From Amaurobius ferox (Eukaryota > Arthropoda > Arachnida > Araneae > Amaurobiidae): a DNA stretch of 64,000 nt. This document shows positions 12,477-24,350 of the stretch, piece after piece; the stretch's first letter is position 1; every line of letters starts with the position of its first letter. The translations under genes and the position numbers were made by a program. Where the stretch lies: contig OX578136.1 in assembly GCA_951213105.1 (NCBI GenBank), positions 70,596,230 through 70,660,229 on the forward strand, read 5' to 3'. The notes under the pieces were generated by a model. The model was not told the DNA's origin, did not search any database, and was given only the letters and a program-made list of their open reading frames with translations.

Positions 12477-13383
12477 CTATTTACAATAACGAAAGTATTA
12501 TTTACGATATATAATGCGCATGCCCATTGCTTAGTACGGTTCCATAATTATAGTTAAATAATTTGATTTTGTGATACTGATAAGTTTTAACACTGGTGTC
12601 CAAAATTATCTTTACATATACAAAAATATTAATTCCTCCACAACTTTTGGATATAATTGAATGAATTTTTGGTATGATACATAGCGTCATAACGCATAAA
12701 TGAAAACTGAAAAATCGAAAACGAGGGTATTCGATATACAACTAATTATGAAGCAACTGCAGCGTCCATCAAAGTCTAGCCAATCTGTAAACGGTCGACA
12801 TATTGCCACCACAAAGATTTTCTCCAAATGGTACTGTGGTGAAAAAAACTTATAACTCGTTTGATTAAGAAAAACCCTGCAACAAACCCCATTATCTCTT
12901 TGCAAGAGTTTCTAAAATATAATAATTAATTAAAACACTATACATTAAATTCCACAGATTGAACTTTTAAAATAAATATCATTTATTATCATATCTTATT
13001 ATTATGATAAAATTAAATTAATTTTAATGGAAGATTAAGGAGGAGAACATGCACGTGTGAGATCAGGCTTTATAATATTATTCCAAAATCAACAATTTAC
13101 CTAATATATACGCAGACTGGCACATACTTCTGTCTAAGGGCCCGTTGCTCAGCATGCATGAATTATTTGAGGCGTCTTTTTTCTGACATTCTCAATACTC
13201 AAAATAACCACTACACTGCTTGAAAACACGAATAACATCTCTTTTAGATAATCATTTTTATTGGATATCTCAACGATTCTGCTTCATAATTTTTATGTAA
13301 TAATGACTCTCTCTCTCATCGCTCTTGGACAGTCATTGCCTGAATATTCATTGAATTATCTCTTTGTTGCCACATCATTTTAC

Positions 13384-13632
13384 CTGAGGTCCAGATAAGC
13401 CCTCCTAACTATCCACGGTTGCTCTTCAGTGCTATGTAGCATCATTGCTTCATTGTCTACGTGATTTTTCAATGAAGCTTGGCTTAAATTTGGGCCCCTA
13501 GGCGATCTTTGTGGCCTAAAAGTCTGAGCTTTGTTTCGTTGTAAATAGTCGTAAATATCAAAATTGACTAAGTTGGCTCCTGGTCTCACAGATACTTCGG
13601 AGCCATAAAAGTAAGTTTTGAGTAGATGAACA
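13384..13632 (-). CDS. Candidate coding exon, unrecognised protein
   Basis: On the minus strand one frame is open for about 83 codons with balanced, protein-like composition, and its base content is clearly richer in G and C than its surroundings. It includes VRPGANLVNFDIYDYL, then RPQRSPRGPNLSQ, and ends HSTEEQPWIVRRAYLDL. A possible splice acceptor (GATTTCAG) precedes it and CTCAG|GTAAAA, a good donor match, follows. Read without splicing, the frame ends at TAA (13,380-13,382) right after the donor, so it could instead be a terminal exon. I do not recognise the family. The copy at 58,203-58,451 shows no difference. No partner exon could be placed with confidence; an acceptor-like tract at about 12,840 may start another. 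Confidence 0.45.
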
Positions 13633-15974
13633 CTGAAATCAAATTCTGAATTTCAGAATTTCGTAGGGAAACATACTTTGTGCACAAAGCTTGCTGCGAT
13701 TATTTTTATATATGCAAAGATAATTTTGGAAACCTGTATATTTTCCTGTATCGAATATCTTATAAAATGAAATGCAGATGTCTAAACTGACTTGAACATA
13801 ATTTGTAAAGATTAGGTAATTTCCGCCAAATCGTTATATAACGTGCTAGCACATAAATCACATGTTCCTGATTATAATATTATTGGCACAGGAAATCTAA
13901 GAAAATTTCCAGAATTCGAACACTGAATTTACACTGAAATAAAATCCTGAATTTTATAAGTTTGTAGGGAAACATACTTTGTGCACTAAGCTTCTTTTTC
14001 ATTACGTAAAGATAATTTAAGACACAAATATATTTGCCTGTAGAGAATATCTTTTAAAATGAAATTCATATTTCTGAACTGACTTTTAATATCATTTGTG
14101 AAGGTATTAATTTAGGTAATTCCCGTTAAAACGTTATACAACATGCTAGTGCATACATTATATATTCCTGATTATAATATTAATAGCACAGAGAATCTAA
14201 AGAAATCTAAGGAATGTATGCATAGATATCTTGATATATAGTACTACCTTAAAATAGATGAAGTGACTATATGGTGACTATAAATTAAACCCCTTTACTT
14301 TGTTGGCTTACAAGTGAAAAACATTAAGTCAATCTTTTTGAGTCATTAGTATAATAAAAAAGCAGTATTTGGATTCCTTCGGCTGGTGAAATTCATTAGG
14401 TCGTAAAAATTCAAATGAAACGCAGCCTAATCTCATATTCATTGTTTTTCAGTTTCGTACGTTATCATAATCTAGAAGCTTTAAAGACAGAAGTCTCTAA
14501 AAAGTCCACTCTTTCTATTAAATTTAATTCCAGGCATATCAATTCAACGTGAAAAGGAATTACTTATCTCGATATAGTCAGATAAATTTCCACATTTAAC
14601 TATTCGGAAAATGCATAAAATGATGTAACAGATTGACAAACAGACACACATACGGATTCTTGGGTATTAATGACGCTGTTCTAGAACAAATGGTAATTTT
14701 GTAATATCTTTCGAATATGAATTTCAAAATTAGATAAAAGTGATTAACTGTAGTTCTCAAATAAGTTTGCAGAAACCTCGGTATTATGCTTTACTGTCCT
14801 AAAATTATCAGCAGCTTTTTGTCACATATAGCGCGAAATTATCGTTAGTGCTAACTATTTAAACTACACCTTTTGGTAAACTCTTTCCTCTTAATTAGAT
14901 GAATTTGACCGCTAACTTTTATTGAGATTCATCCAATAAATAAATATTCATTGAATAGGGATTTATGAATTGCCACTGTGCATACAATAAATTTATATTT
15001 ATTACTATCTGACGTTTCAAACGCAGGTCACCACTCACTAACATAAAAATGATAAAATTATTTCTATTTAAAATCAAAATGTAAAATAGTTTCCTCTTAG
15101 ATTTTCAAATATCAAAACATTGTCTGCGAAAGGAATAAACTAAGTCTAGAAACTTCAGTAGTACATGAATACATGAATATTTTCACTACCTCATACTTTT
15201 GGCTTAACTGCAGTGATGCGGTGCTGAATATGTATATGCATACAGGTCTATAAAATGTTTTAATTTTAAATTGAAGTAAATATGCGTTTGCAATTTTGCC
15301 GACATTTTTCATTCCTGCACGATTGTAGACTAAGCTCAGCCGTTTAATGCACAATTGCTCTTTGAAGAAAATAATATTACTGATATGGTTTCCGTATTCA
15401 GTACGTTTTACTCATTGTCGGCCATGAAAGTACTGACCTTAAAAATCTGGGTAAAGATATTAGCATCCTTGAATATATTTTGAGCTATCTTGTTCCCTTT
15501 ATCACTAAATAGCCAATACCTGCAATGGCAGCAAGAAAACTTCATATGTGCTTCATATATGCGAAACTATATAGAAATAGACACATTTAATCTTACATCG
15601 CAGAGGAAATACATGTTTATAAGAATTAATCCCAAAATATATGAGAGGAACAATTACAAATTTATTCTCATAGATTTCGCTTATAGTGGATTTCCAAAAC
15701 TAGTATCGTGCTCCAAATGGTAAAATTGTCTGATACAGATCAACCGGTGGTATCTGCATTAGGAGTGGGATCCTATACTTGGGAATTCCATTTAAGCGGG
15801 TTCTGTGATTGTTAATATATATTTTGTACCAGTGAATGAAACACTTCGTATAAAAACCCTATCAACTAAATATAATGATCTGCACCACTTTTAGAAGTAA
15901 CACTTTTCCAAAGAATGAAACCAGATCAGCTATATCAGCAAAAGTTTATAGACGGTACGGAAATATTTATGTAA

Positions 15975-16435
15975 AAATATGATGTGGGCAACACAAGACT
16001 TCCCTTATATTATGCAATGAATTTACTAGTTTTACAGTAAAAAAATAATGTATAAGAGCATTGCGCTGTGTTTTTATCATTGAATTGTACATTTGGCGAT
16101 TTTTCGGAAGACAACGTGAAAACTATTCCAAAATATTCAATTAACTTATACTTCGCGCAACTCTAAATAAACAGTCATCAATATTGATAGCATCCTTAAT
16201 AAGCAATATAGTCCGTATATTAAAATACCTTAATCATTACATCATCAATTAGACGTCATTTTCATTAATTTAAAGTCATTTTTGCAATTTTGACGATATT
16301 TTTGTCAATCTGGGGCGAACTATGGCCAAGTTGGAAATACTTTGCTAAATTATTCGCTGAGTTTGCTAAATGCATCACCAAGTGTTAGAGGCAAACGGAG
16401 AGAAGAGGATTTCTTATATACTAGAAGGCGAAGGC
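15975..16435 (+). repeat. Interspersed repeat family 2 (copy A)
   Basis: About 460 bp, colinear in reverse complement with 26,522-26,978. It starts around GATGTGGGCAACACA, passes TTAACTTATA...AACTCTAAAT and ATTGATAGCATCC, and ends near TATATACTAG. An ATGTGGGCAGCACATG motif of the same family recurs at about 16,680, and a related one near 44,822. No coding sequence is visible, so it is probably a non-autonomous element. Confidence 0.65.
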
Positions 16436-16984
16436 GTAGCCAGTGAGGGGGGGAATCTTAGGGACCCTACTCCCCGAAATCAATTCCAATCAATATTTCC
16501 TAATTAAACTGCAACAAGTAATAATTATATATATTTTCATTCAGCTACTGGGCATCAAAAATGCATATAATTAATTTTCACTGCTGAAAATTTTAATTTT
16601 CAGACAACCAAAAAAATGGTCCCCCCTCCCGAAATATTTTAAAATTAAAACTAGGAGATCTCAAATTAAAAAAAAAACATATGTGGGCAGCACATGGCTT
16701 TCGCTACAGAATCAATTTTATTTTATCTTTATTTCTTTACTAATTAATTGAATCGTAATTGTGTTTAAATTAAAATATTATTTATTTCTGTTTGAGAGAG
16801 AGAATTAAATTGTGTTATGTAAATGTATTTTCGATTGATTTCCATTCTATTGGCATTTGAGGGAAATGACTTTAAAATAGGAAATTATTTATGTTCCAGA
16901 ATAAAAATAGTGAAATAATTTGCATTCCCTATTTCAGTCGATAAGCTTTTGAACCTTGGTGGGTTTTGTTCACGCGCGGTTTTT

Positions 16985-17632
16985 AACACTTTAGTTGAAA
17001 AGTGTTTATGACTTTGTTCATTCTGTCTATCTGTCTGTCTGTCTGTCTGTCCGTTAGCACGATAACTGCCGTAAAAGTGACTTAATCAAAATGAAATTTT
17101 TGTATGTTGTTCAGACGGTCTGTAGGACCTATGGGAATATAAATGAATAATATCACCCAATTAGTTTTGGATTGAACCCGGGTTGAAAAAATGAAATACA
17201 TTGAGCCCTATGGGACCTAATTTTTCAAACATTTTTTAGGCGGATTTAAAATTCACAAATCGCTTCGAAAATTTTAGATAATAGTCAAATTGTTCCATAA
17301 AATATATAAAAAAAAATCAGCGAAATATATTCAGTAGTTTTTTAAATAAAAATTAAAATAATAATTACACATCTTATATGAAACGATCACGTGACCATGA
17401 TATGAAACGATCACATGACCCACTTCAAAATGATATATGGCATCCATCTTGTTTCAAAATCGTGATTTTTTGTAGTTCTTTTTAATTCATATTGAGTGTC
17501 GTATCCGTCATAAAACTACTTTATTTTTGCTTAAATTCTGTGCATCTACGTACTAAAACAACACAATGACAATATATTTGAGTTTAAATTCTCATTCAAA
17601 TTTGATTATTTCTACAACTAAGCCTATTTTTC
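16985..17632 (+). repeat. Interspersed repeat family 1 (copy A, deletion-truncated)
   Basis: It begins near AAGTGTTTATGACTTTGTTC, followed by a (TGTC)n tract, then CCGTTAGCACGATAACTGCC, CAGACGGTCTGTAGGAC and a GATCACGTGACC box. Relatives lie at 35,833-36,720 (+), 22,452-23,583 (-) and 61,804-62,820 (+). Compared with these, copy A stops abruptly at 17,632 where the deletion scar starts. I see no transposase; class unknown. Confidence 0.75.
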
Positions 17633-17640
17633 CTAAGCCT
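17618..17640 (+). other. Deletion scar with templated filler
   Basis: Copy A reads CTAAGCCT at 17,618-17,625 and again at 17,633-17,640. The second occurrence includes the 7 bp (17,633-17,639) that replace the 1,007 bp at 62,452-63,458 of copy B. The filler is therefore a local copy of sequence 15 bp upstream. This is the signature known for polymerase theta-mediated end joining. Confidence 0.8.
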
Positions 17641-18181
17641 AGAAGATTAATAAGGTTTCGATTTTTGAAGTTCGTGAACGCTGTTGGGTGTTCTAGAAGA
17701 GTGACGAATTTCTTGTTGTTCCTCAGAGTACCTGTTTTACTAAAGACCCTCGTTCCCAGTATGTAAAAAATTCATCATGACAAGCCGGGATGCCAAATTC
17801 TACCAGATTAGTATTGGGTATCTAGGTTTCTGATTGCGCTCCTCTAAAACTGTTCTTTTTGAGGTCCCTAAAGTCCATTCGGATTATTCTTTTCCATAAT
17901 CCAGGATTTTTTTACCAGATAAAGAGAAGGTAAATCTTTGTTTTATACTCATTTCCCTTCTGGAAAAGTGGAGTGCTAAGAAATCTAAGTAGGTCTGTGG
18001 ATTTGAGTAATTTATAATTGTTTATAAGATTGAAAGTCTTGTTTTAACATCATCGTATGTGATTTAAGTGTAACATGAGGCTGACTTGTAATTATTATGT
18101 ATCAAGAAGTGTTTGTGCACTCTCTATATTTTCCTTCCTCCAGGGGTATTCTCAGTTGTCACACTCTACCGAGAGCGAGTT

Positions 18182-19369
18182 TAAGTTATTTGCTGATTCA
18201 CATTAAAAATGTACTATTCCACTAATATTGTTATTAACATTGATTTAATCACCGACCTGATGTTTCTTATATAATAAATATTGTTTTAAATTCCAATTTT
18301 CTACTTGTGTGTGGTTTCCTCCTAACCGATGCCTCCAACTCCACATAACAACACACATAATTATTTGAAATTACACTAAATGTACACTTTTAACTCAATA
18401 TTTCGAAAATGACTAATACTAGAGCAATGGGATTGGACTCATTATTTTCATCGACAAAAATTACGAATAAAATAGCAACTATTTTTTCCCGATTAGCACC
18501 AATATTCGAAACAATATATGTGTTTGAAACATCATTGATAAAATAAAACAAATGACTTGAGAATTTGAAAATCTCAATAATTCCCAATAATCTTAAATTC
18601 CAGGGCCTTAACTAGTATAATGCACTCAAAAATATAATACATCTCATTTCCAAAATTGTGTTTATACCCATCTCCTTATTAGTTAAATCGTATAAATTAA
18701 ACATATATAGTATGTTGTATAATCACATTTCACTTAATTGCGTTGTTAAACAACATAATATAGTTTTCTTATAACATAATATATTTTCAGATAACTTTCA
18801 TCTGCATAATGATATTTCAATAAAAAAAAATTGTTACTATTTCGACAATCAATAGTTATTCGCTTTTGCATATTTAAATTTATAGTTTTTTCCCCCAACA
18901 ATTTTGTTATTCATAATAATCTTTTTCACAACTGTACCGAGTTAGACGCACCTATAAAGATTATTCTACTTTAATAAGTAAACAAGACGATCGTGGATGA
19001 GGACCTTGCTATTGTATTATGGCTGGGTATCTTCATTCTGAAGATATCCTTTTCCGACCATGCTTATAATTACTCAATACTTAATAGGTGAGTTGCATGT
19101 TTTGGCTTCTAATAATAAAAAAAAATATTTCGACAATCCCTGGTCCTAAACACTCGACACATGGACGGAATTATCGGCAGTGAAGTAGAGAAAATGAAGC
19201 AAAAATTTGATAAATAATGTCCTATTTCCTCTATTGGTTTCAGCCTTGAATTTACACATTTTCTTGTTTTACTATAAATAAATATTTGTAAATTTACAGG
19301 TGTTAGTATGAAATAAAAAAAAATCAATATATTGCCATACAGCTTTTGAAAGGTCACGCGAGAAATGAA
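18182..19369. other. AT-rich DNA, no recognisable gene
   Basis: Minus-strand frames at 18,390-18,587 and the lower part of 19,109-19,429 are short, AT-driven and unrecognised. The first 542 bp downstream of 17,640 belong to the duplication; nothing else in this interval recurs. Confidence 0.5.
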
Positions 19370-20530
19370 ATAAATAAAAATGTCATCAGAATTATAATAT
19401 CTCACATACAAAATTTTAAAATAACTCACGAAAGCCTCAGCAATTTCGTTAACATTCGACAGAATATTCTAACCATTTACTCTTTGACCATTGCACAAAA
19501 CATTTTGTCGTCTACCATTACAAGAGTTCTAAAACTCTCTGGAATTAGAAGTAGGCTCATTATCAATACCAACAAAGTATTTATTATAAGACATTGTAAT
19601 CTTCCTTCTAACAATTTTCAGACGATCAATAAAACCCTCAAAATGAGATAAATTATAGAATTTTCTTAATGTGTTTGTAGTTTGATTTCCAACTGATGTA
19701 CTCCAATCACCGTATCTAATTCGATAAAACTAGCAAAAAATTAAATTGAGTCAATGTTGTTGCAGGTTCCACTGGATTTTCAAGTTCCTCCTCCAAACTT
19801 TTAGAGATTATATCACTGACAACATGGTCTAAATTATTGCACTTATCTGTGCTTTCTTAATCCATATCCACTGGAGTGTCAATAGGAGACTTCTGGAGTT
19901 CATTTTCAAATTGATGCACTCCAATCAGTGACACTAATGATTGAATAATAACTATTAAAATTGCAGTATTTAAAAATATTATCAGTATCAGTAATATCTA
20001 TATTAAAAAGAAAGAATCTAAGATTTTATTTTCAATCATTCTTAAAACACTCAATATCAGATAAATTTTGGAATTCGCTATAAATTTTGTTGCAGTTTGC
20101 ATTCAAACTGATGTACTTCAATCAACGTCTTTAATAATTTAATAAAAAACAATTAAAATTGCATTGTTTAAATATATAACTGTTAATTATTACGATTACC
20201 TCTAACTTTATAATCCTAAATAAACTCATAAAATGATTATAGATGGATGATAATAATCCTCAAAAAGCAAAATATCTGTCTTAAATAGTGAGAAAGGTTA
20301 GAGGAAACAAATATTACCAGGAGTCAATGTTGTTTCAGATTCCACTGAATTTTCAAATTTCTTTTCATATACTCCAGAAATCATCACTAACAACATGATC
20401 CAAATTCTCGCACTTATCTGTGCTTTCTGTATCCATATCGACTAGCTAGAGTGTCAACAGGCAAATGCACTTCCAGTTGGTCCCTTTTTGGAGCTACGGT
20501 TGATCTTTTTGCTCACGTAACTTGATTTTC
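19370..20530 (-). pseudogene. Decayed LINE ORF2 fragments mixed with a duplicated acidic coding segment
   Basis: Read on the minus strand, three copies of a short DWS(T/A)S(V/I) segment occur (near 20,110, 19,935 and 19,700). The last leads through KFYNLSHF, RRKITMSYNKYF, an REF-stop-NS motif where a tryptophan is expected, and NEIAEAFVSYFK. This order resembles the stretch between endonuclease and reverse transcriptase in Jockey/CR1-like LINEs. Interleaved are two copies of a different, acidic segment with ESTDKC(N/E)NLDHVVSD (about 19,880-19,745 and 20,480-20,320). One has a TAA in place of an ACA codon and the other is frameshifted. All are pseudogenes; the acidic segment is unrecognised and may be host-derived. 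Confidence 0.5.
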
Positions 20531-20774
20531 AAGCAGAAAGTAAGTATATCGATGAGACATAATTGTGCTATATATGATATGTGGTACTTTGTATTTGTAA
20601 TATATGTTTGATTATTAATTCAATCTGATATACTAAAAATTAAGACTAATAATATTTGAACTTTTATGTTGTGTTTGATGATTTTTCAAATTTATCTAAT
20701 TGTATCATATCCTTCTGTTTGATTCCTTCTGATGCTCAATGAAATTCATATTTTTAGCGAAGGATCAGTACAGA

Positions 20775-20836
20775 TTCAAAATGTTTTATTCGTAGTACAA
20801 CTTCAAAATTTTTTATTCGTAGTACAGCTTCAAAAC
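20775..20836. repeat. 27-bp tandem repeat, 2.3 units
   Basis: Units start at 20,775, 20,802 and 20,829 with TTCAAAA and share TTTATTCGTAGTACA. Confidence 0.85.
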
Positions 20837-21051
20837 TGGAAATTCGTCCCTGACACTATATGAAGATTTGAAACCAAAATGTTGTCTTTATTTGTAAAAT
20901 CTAAAGGATTAGTCCTCTGTACTAATCAAGAAAGTTAACATAAAATCAGAATTTGAAACCTTGGTGTACATTTTTCAATTCAAAGGATCGGAATAATAGC
21001 ATCAATGGATCATTAATTTATGTCATGTATGTAGCGGAGATATTTCAGCAC

Positions 21052-21458
21052 TTAGTCTTCCATCCCCTTTTTTGTCACTTGGAATCCTTTTTCACTCAGC
21101 GAAGACGGATTCACAAAATACCAATTCAGGGTTTTGTTAAAATATGGCAATATGGAGATGTCCCATCCTGATACATGAAACTGATCAATAAGAGGCATGA
21201 GATTATCATTTTCCAAAATATGCCAGATGACAACCTCGTCATTTTTTAACCAGATACTCTGCTTTATCTTCAATGCCATATATTATCTGTACTCTTATGT
21301 TTCGTTGACCAAATATCATCAAATTTATCATAATATATGAGCGACTTGGCATCATGATGTTTTTTCAATAGTTTGAAGACTTTTTTTATGTTTTTTTCAA
21401 AACTAATCATCCCAATTGACAGATGGTTTCTTTGACGTAGCATATCCAAACTTTGCAT
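21052..21458 (-). pseudogene. Unrecognised broken ORF pair
   Basis: Two minus-strand frames (21,270-21,458 and 21,052-21,279) join through a single frameshift near 21,270-21,279 into about 130 residues. The first includes FEKNIKKVFKLLKKHHDAKS, and the second includes NDEVVIWHILENDNLMPLID and NWYFVNPSSLSEKG. The mix of charged, aromatic and aliphatic residues looks more like an old coding sequence than chance. I cannot name the family, and no start or splice context was confirmed. The plus-strand frame at 20,953-21,171 is its shadow. Confidence 0.35.
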
Positions 21459-21778
21459 GTTGACTTAAGCTATAAAATACTTTTTCACACTTTTTCTTAA
21501 TTGCAAATGGTTTTATCGTGAAGGTTTAATCATGAAAAATGTTATCAATAAAAGGAAATGAATTAGTTCAATAAAGAAATTAAATATTCATTGTTGCGAA
21601 ATAAAAACTTGTAACAACGCCGTTTTGGAGCCTTACTGTTGATTAACTAAGTCTAAATCAGAAATCATTATTATGGTCGGAACAAGCATTTCTAACCAAT
21701 CGCAGCCAATTTCTTTTTTGGCCAATTAGTGTCGATGGAATGTCGAACGCTTTAATCCTTCGTATAGAATATGCGTTA

Positions 21779-21985
21779 GCCCCGTAGTTAAGTCACGGTG
21801 ATTGCAGGTGAAGCTATCCAAACTATCCCCGCATTTAAGCAGAGTACGTGTATATTAAATATGCCGGTATTAAAGACCCTCCGAGCTGTTGGTGACAGTA
21901 GAAGGAGGGTACGGATCCTGCAGATGTCACCCTCCCATTCAGTTTAGGTCTAAATTGAGTGGCATTAGGCAAAATCAGACACATG
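21779..21985 (+). mobile_element. SINE copy of the (CAA)n family, diverged
   Basis: It shares with 28,414-28,697 the order AGAGTACG...TTAAA, TCCGAG..GTTGGTG, GAAGGAGGGTACGG, CACCCTCCCATTCAGTTTAG and TCTAAATTGAGTGGCA. The (CAA)n tail is absent or decayed. A tRNA-like head with TAGTTAAGTCACGG is suggested at its start. Confidence 0.65.
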
Positions 21986-22451
21986 AAGGCACAAGTAAGG
22001 AGGTAAAACGTCATATTAAGAAAACGCTAATTTCGTTTGAAACAATAATTCAGGTGGGGCTGCTGAAAGATAAGTAGTCCTATACTGCATGTATTTTAAT
22101 GGCAAAAAGCCTAAAATATTTATTTAAACCTTTAATTTTGTAAAAATAACTGATTAGCACAATGCAGATTGGAACAATGAAGAATATTCTTACGTATACA
22201 AAATTATTTAACCTTTCAATTTATGTTTATATCCATATATTCTGTACTCTAGAGGAGATATTGGCATAGGCAACTCTTAAAAGATTTTAACATAAACATA
22301 AAATAAAATGTAAAATCATTAGATTTTATGCAGAAAATGCTCAATTCAACCTTGTTTTAAGCCCTGTATTACAATACTGAGATAATTAATTATATTTGGA
22401 AATTTAGAACTCTTCTTCGAAAAAAACAAATTTGATTCAAATAATGGCATC
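21986..22451. other. AT-rich DNA, nothing recognisable
   Basis: No coding or repeat signal that recurs elsewhere was seen. Confidence 0.5.
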
Positions 22452-22537
22452 GAAACATTTACTGATTTTACACAGAGAGCCAGACGATTTATATATATAA
22501 ATCGTCTGGCTCTCTCTGTAAAATCAGTAAATGTTTC
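22452..22537. repeat. Near-perfect 86-bp palindrome
   Basis: Arms of 43 bp with one mismatch meet without a loop at a TTATATATATAA centre. One arm (reading GAGAGCCAGACGATTTATA) is family 1 sequence also present at about 36,563-36,582. The other arm is its inverted copy, after which family sequence resumes. Confidence 0.95.
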
Positions 22538-23583
22538 ATTCATGCATTTTTACTTCATCCATCACAGTACTATAATAATTTATTCTACTTAAAAACTTAA
22601 AACCATGGAGGTAAAAGTAATTTAATGCTATGTCTGAAACTTCACCCAAAAAGTCTGCTATAAAATCGCCTGTTCTCTATGTCAAATCAAAGACTGTTTA
22701 ATTCATATCAACTATATTGCAGACTCTCGCGCTAAATAATTTTGCGTTAAAGAAATTCAGCAATTCTTATACAACTCATCTTACAGTCTAATCTGTTTAC
22801 ATTCTCCATAAGTGAAAATTAAATTTCGTTGTAGAAATAATCAAAGTTTGATGATCATTTAAACTTAAATATATTGTAATTGTGTTGTTTCAGAATACAG
22901 ATGCACAGAAATTAAGCAAAAATAAAGCGGTTTTAGGACGGATACAACTCTAAATATAAATTAAAAGGAACTTGAAAAATCACAATTTTGACACAAGATG
23001 GATAGCATTGATCATTTAAACTCAATATTGAAATTGCGCTTTTTCAGAATACAAATGCACAGAAATTAAGCAAAAATAAAGCGGTTTTTGGACGGATACA
23101 ACACTAAATATAAATTAAAAAGAATTTTTAAAATCACGATTTTGACACAAGATGGATGCCATATTTTATTTTGAAGTGGTTCACGTGGTATCTTCATATA
23201 ATGGTCACGTGATCCCGTCATATAAAGGATGTAATTATTATTTTAATTTTTATTTAAAGAAATACTGAATATATTTTCTGAATTTTTTTTTTTTTATATA
23301 TTCTATGGGATAATTTGAATATTACCTAAAATTTGTAAATTTTACATTTGCTTAAAAAATGTTTAAAAAATTAGATCCCATAGGGTTCAATGTATTTCAT
23401 TTTTTCAACCCGGGTTCAATAAAAAACAAATTGGGTGATATTATTTATTTCCCACAGACCGTCTGAAAAACATACTAAAATTTCATTTTGATAACGTCAT
23501 TTTTATGGCAGTTATCGTACTAACAGACAGACAGGCAGAATGAACAAAGTCATAAACACTTTTTAGTTATGTTGTAAAGTGTT
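22452..23583 (-). repeat. Interspersed repeat family 1, rearranged copy
   Basis: In reverse complement it follows copies A and B: AAGTGTTTATGACTTTGTTC, the TGTC tract, ACGATAACTGCC, CAGACGGTCTGTGGG and a GATCACGTGACC box. It has two local rearrangements. A segment of about 154 bp is tandemly duplicated (GCACAGAAATTAAGCAAAAA at 22,903 and 23,057). At the far end, an 86-bp palindrome (22,452-22,537) interrupts the family sequence. Confidence 0.75.
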
Positions 23584-23959
23584 AAAATCGCAGATCCCAT
23601 TATTCATATTTTCTTGTTTTTTTGTTGTTTGCTTTATTTCTCTTTTATCACACTAGATGGCACTAATGTTTTAGGATCTGACGTTTAACTATTTTCAGGT
23701 CCGTTGATATCGTCTTGTGCTTTTTTGGACTGTTTGTTATTTGTGTTTATTTGTTGCAGCAAAGAAAGAAATCCAACTGATTTCTGAAACGTATTCTAGG
23801 TTGCCTTTATTTGAGCTTCATTCTACACCAGTACATTATTGAGTGTGTGCAAAGTCACTTGCTTTACTACTGTTTAAAATATTTTAAGATTTTTTAAATT
23901 AAAGTTCTACGCAAATGTTTATGTTTTTTTATTCCTATGTCAACCTAATTTTATATAGC
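23584..23959. other. AT-rich DNA, nothing recognisable
   Basis: No open frame or repeat recurrence was noted. Confidence 0.5.
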
Positions 23960-24350
23960 TCTCAAAATTACCAAGAAATTCCTTCGTTAAATTACGAGTA
24001 CTACTGATATTTCAACAAAGTTCCAACTGTCCCCATAACACAAAGATCTAGAGAGCGTAAAAGGAAGTTAAAAATGATATAAACAATTGCGGTAGTGGTT
24101 ATTTTCTAGTCCTGTTCCAAATAGATTGTGATCGTAAATGCTCTGGTTACGATTAAAGGGCGTTGGCACCCTTCCAGGAAAGTAGGTGCTAGAAAATTTT
24201 AGTTTTTCTCTGCATTTTTGAAGGGAATACTATTTTTTTGTCTGAGTGGATTCACTTCTCTGAAATTCGATTTGCAAATGTGAACATCAACATGTAACGT
24301 ATGCCAAAAAAGTTACCAGTGAAAATACCCATGATATGGTTTCGTTTCCT
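23960..24350 (+). repeat. Interspersed repeat family 3, copy 1
   Basis: It aligns with 34,720-35,110 and 42,770-43,160. Shared blocks include ACAAAGA, a GTGGTTATTTT...CTCC/CTGTTCCAAAT run, TGTGATCGTAAAT and TTGGCACCCTTCCA...AGGTGCTAGAAAATTTT. No coding sequence is visible. Confidence 0.65.

Larger units (their letters stand above)
12477..18181 (+). repeat. Copy A of a >5.7-kb direct duplication
   Basis: 12,477-17,632 matches 57,296-62,451 at a constant offset of 44,819 bp, meaning no net indel in about 5,156 bp. By eye about 13 positions differ: 12,702, 12,795, 13,682, 13,845, 14,109, 14,352, 16,432, 16,707, 16,866, 17,048, 17,278, 17,472 and 17,473. From 17,640 the match resumes at offset 45,819 and runs to the window end of copy B with no difference seen. 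Copy A lacks a 1,007-bp block found in copy B and holds 7 bp (17,633-17,639) in its place. How far the homology extends beyond 18,181 cannot be told here. Confidence 0.97.

Noticed and set aside
12687..12905. Second exon of the candidate gene after TTGTTGCAG or CACCACAG acceptors
   Set aside because: Each acceptor gives a different frame, and the two A/B differences in the region do not favour one; left uncalled.
15112..15723. Frames at 15,112-15,354 (-) and 15,490-15,723 (+), each present twice
   Set aside because: They recur only because they lie in the duplicated block; composition and context are ordinary.
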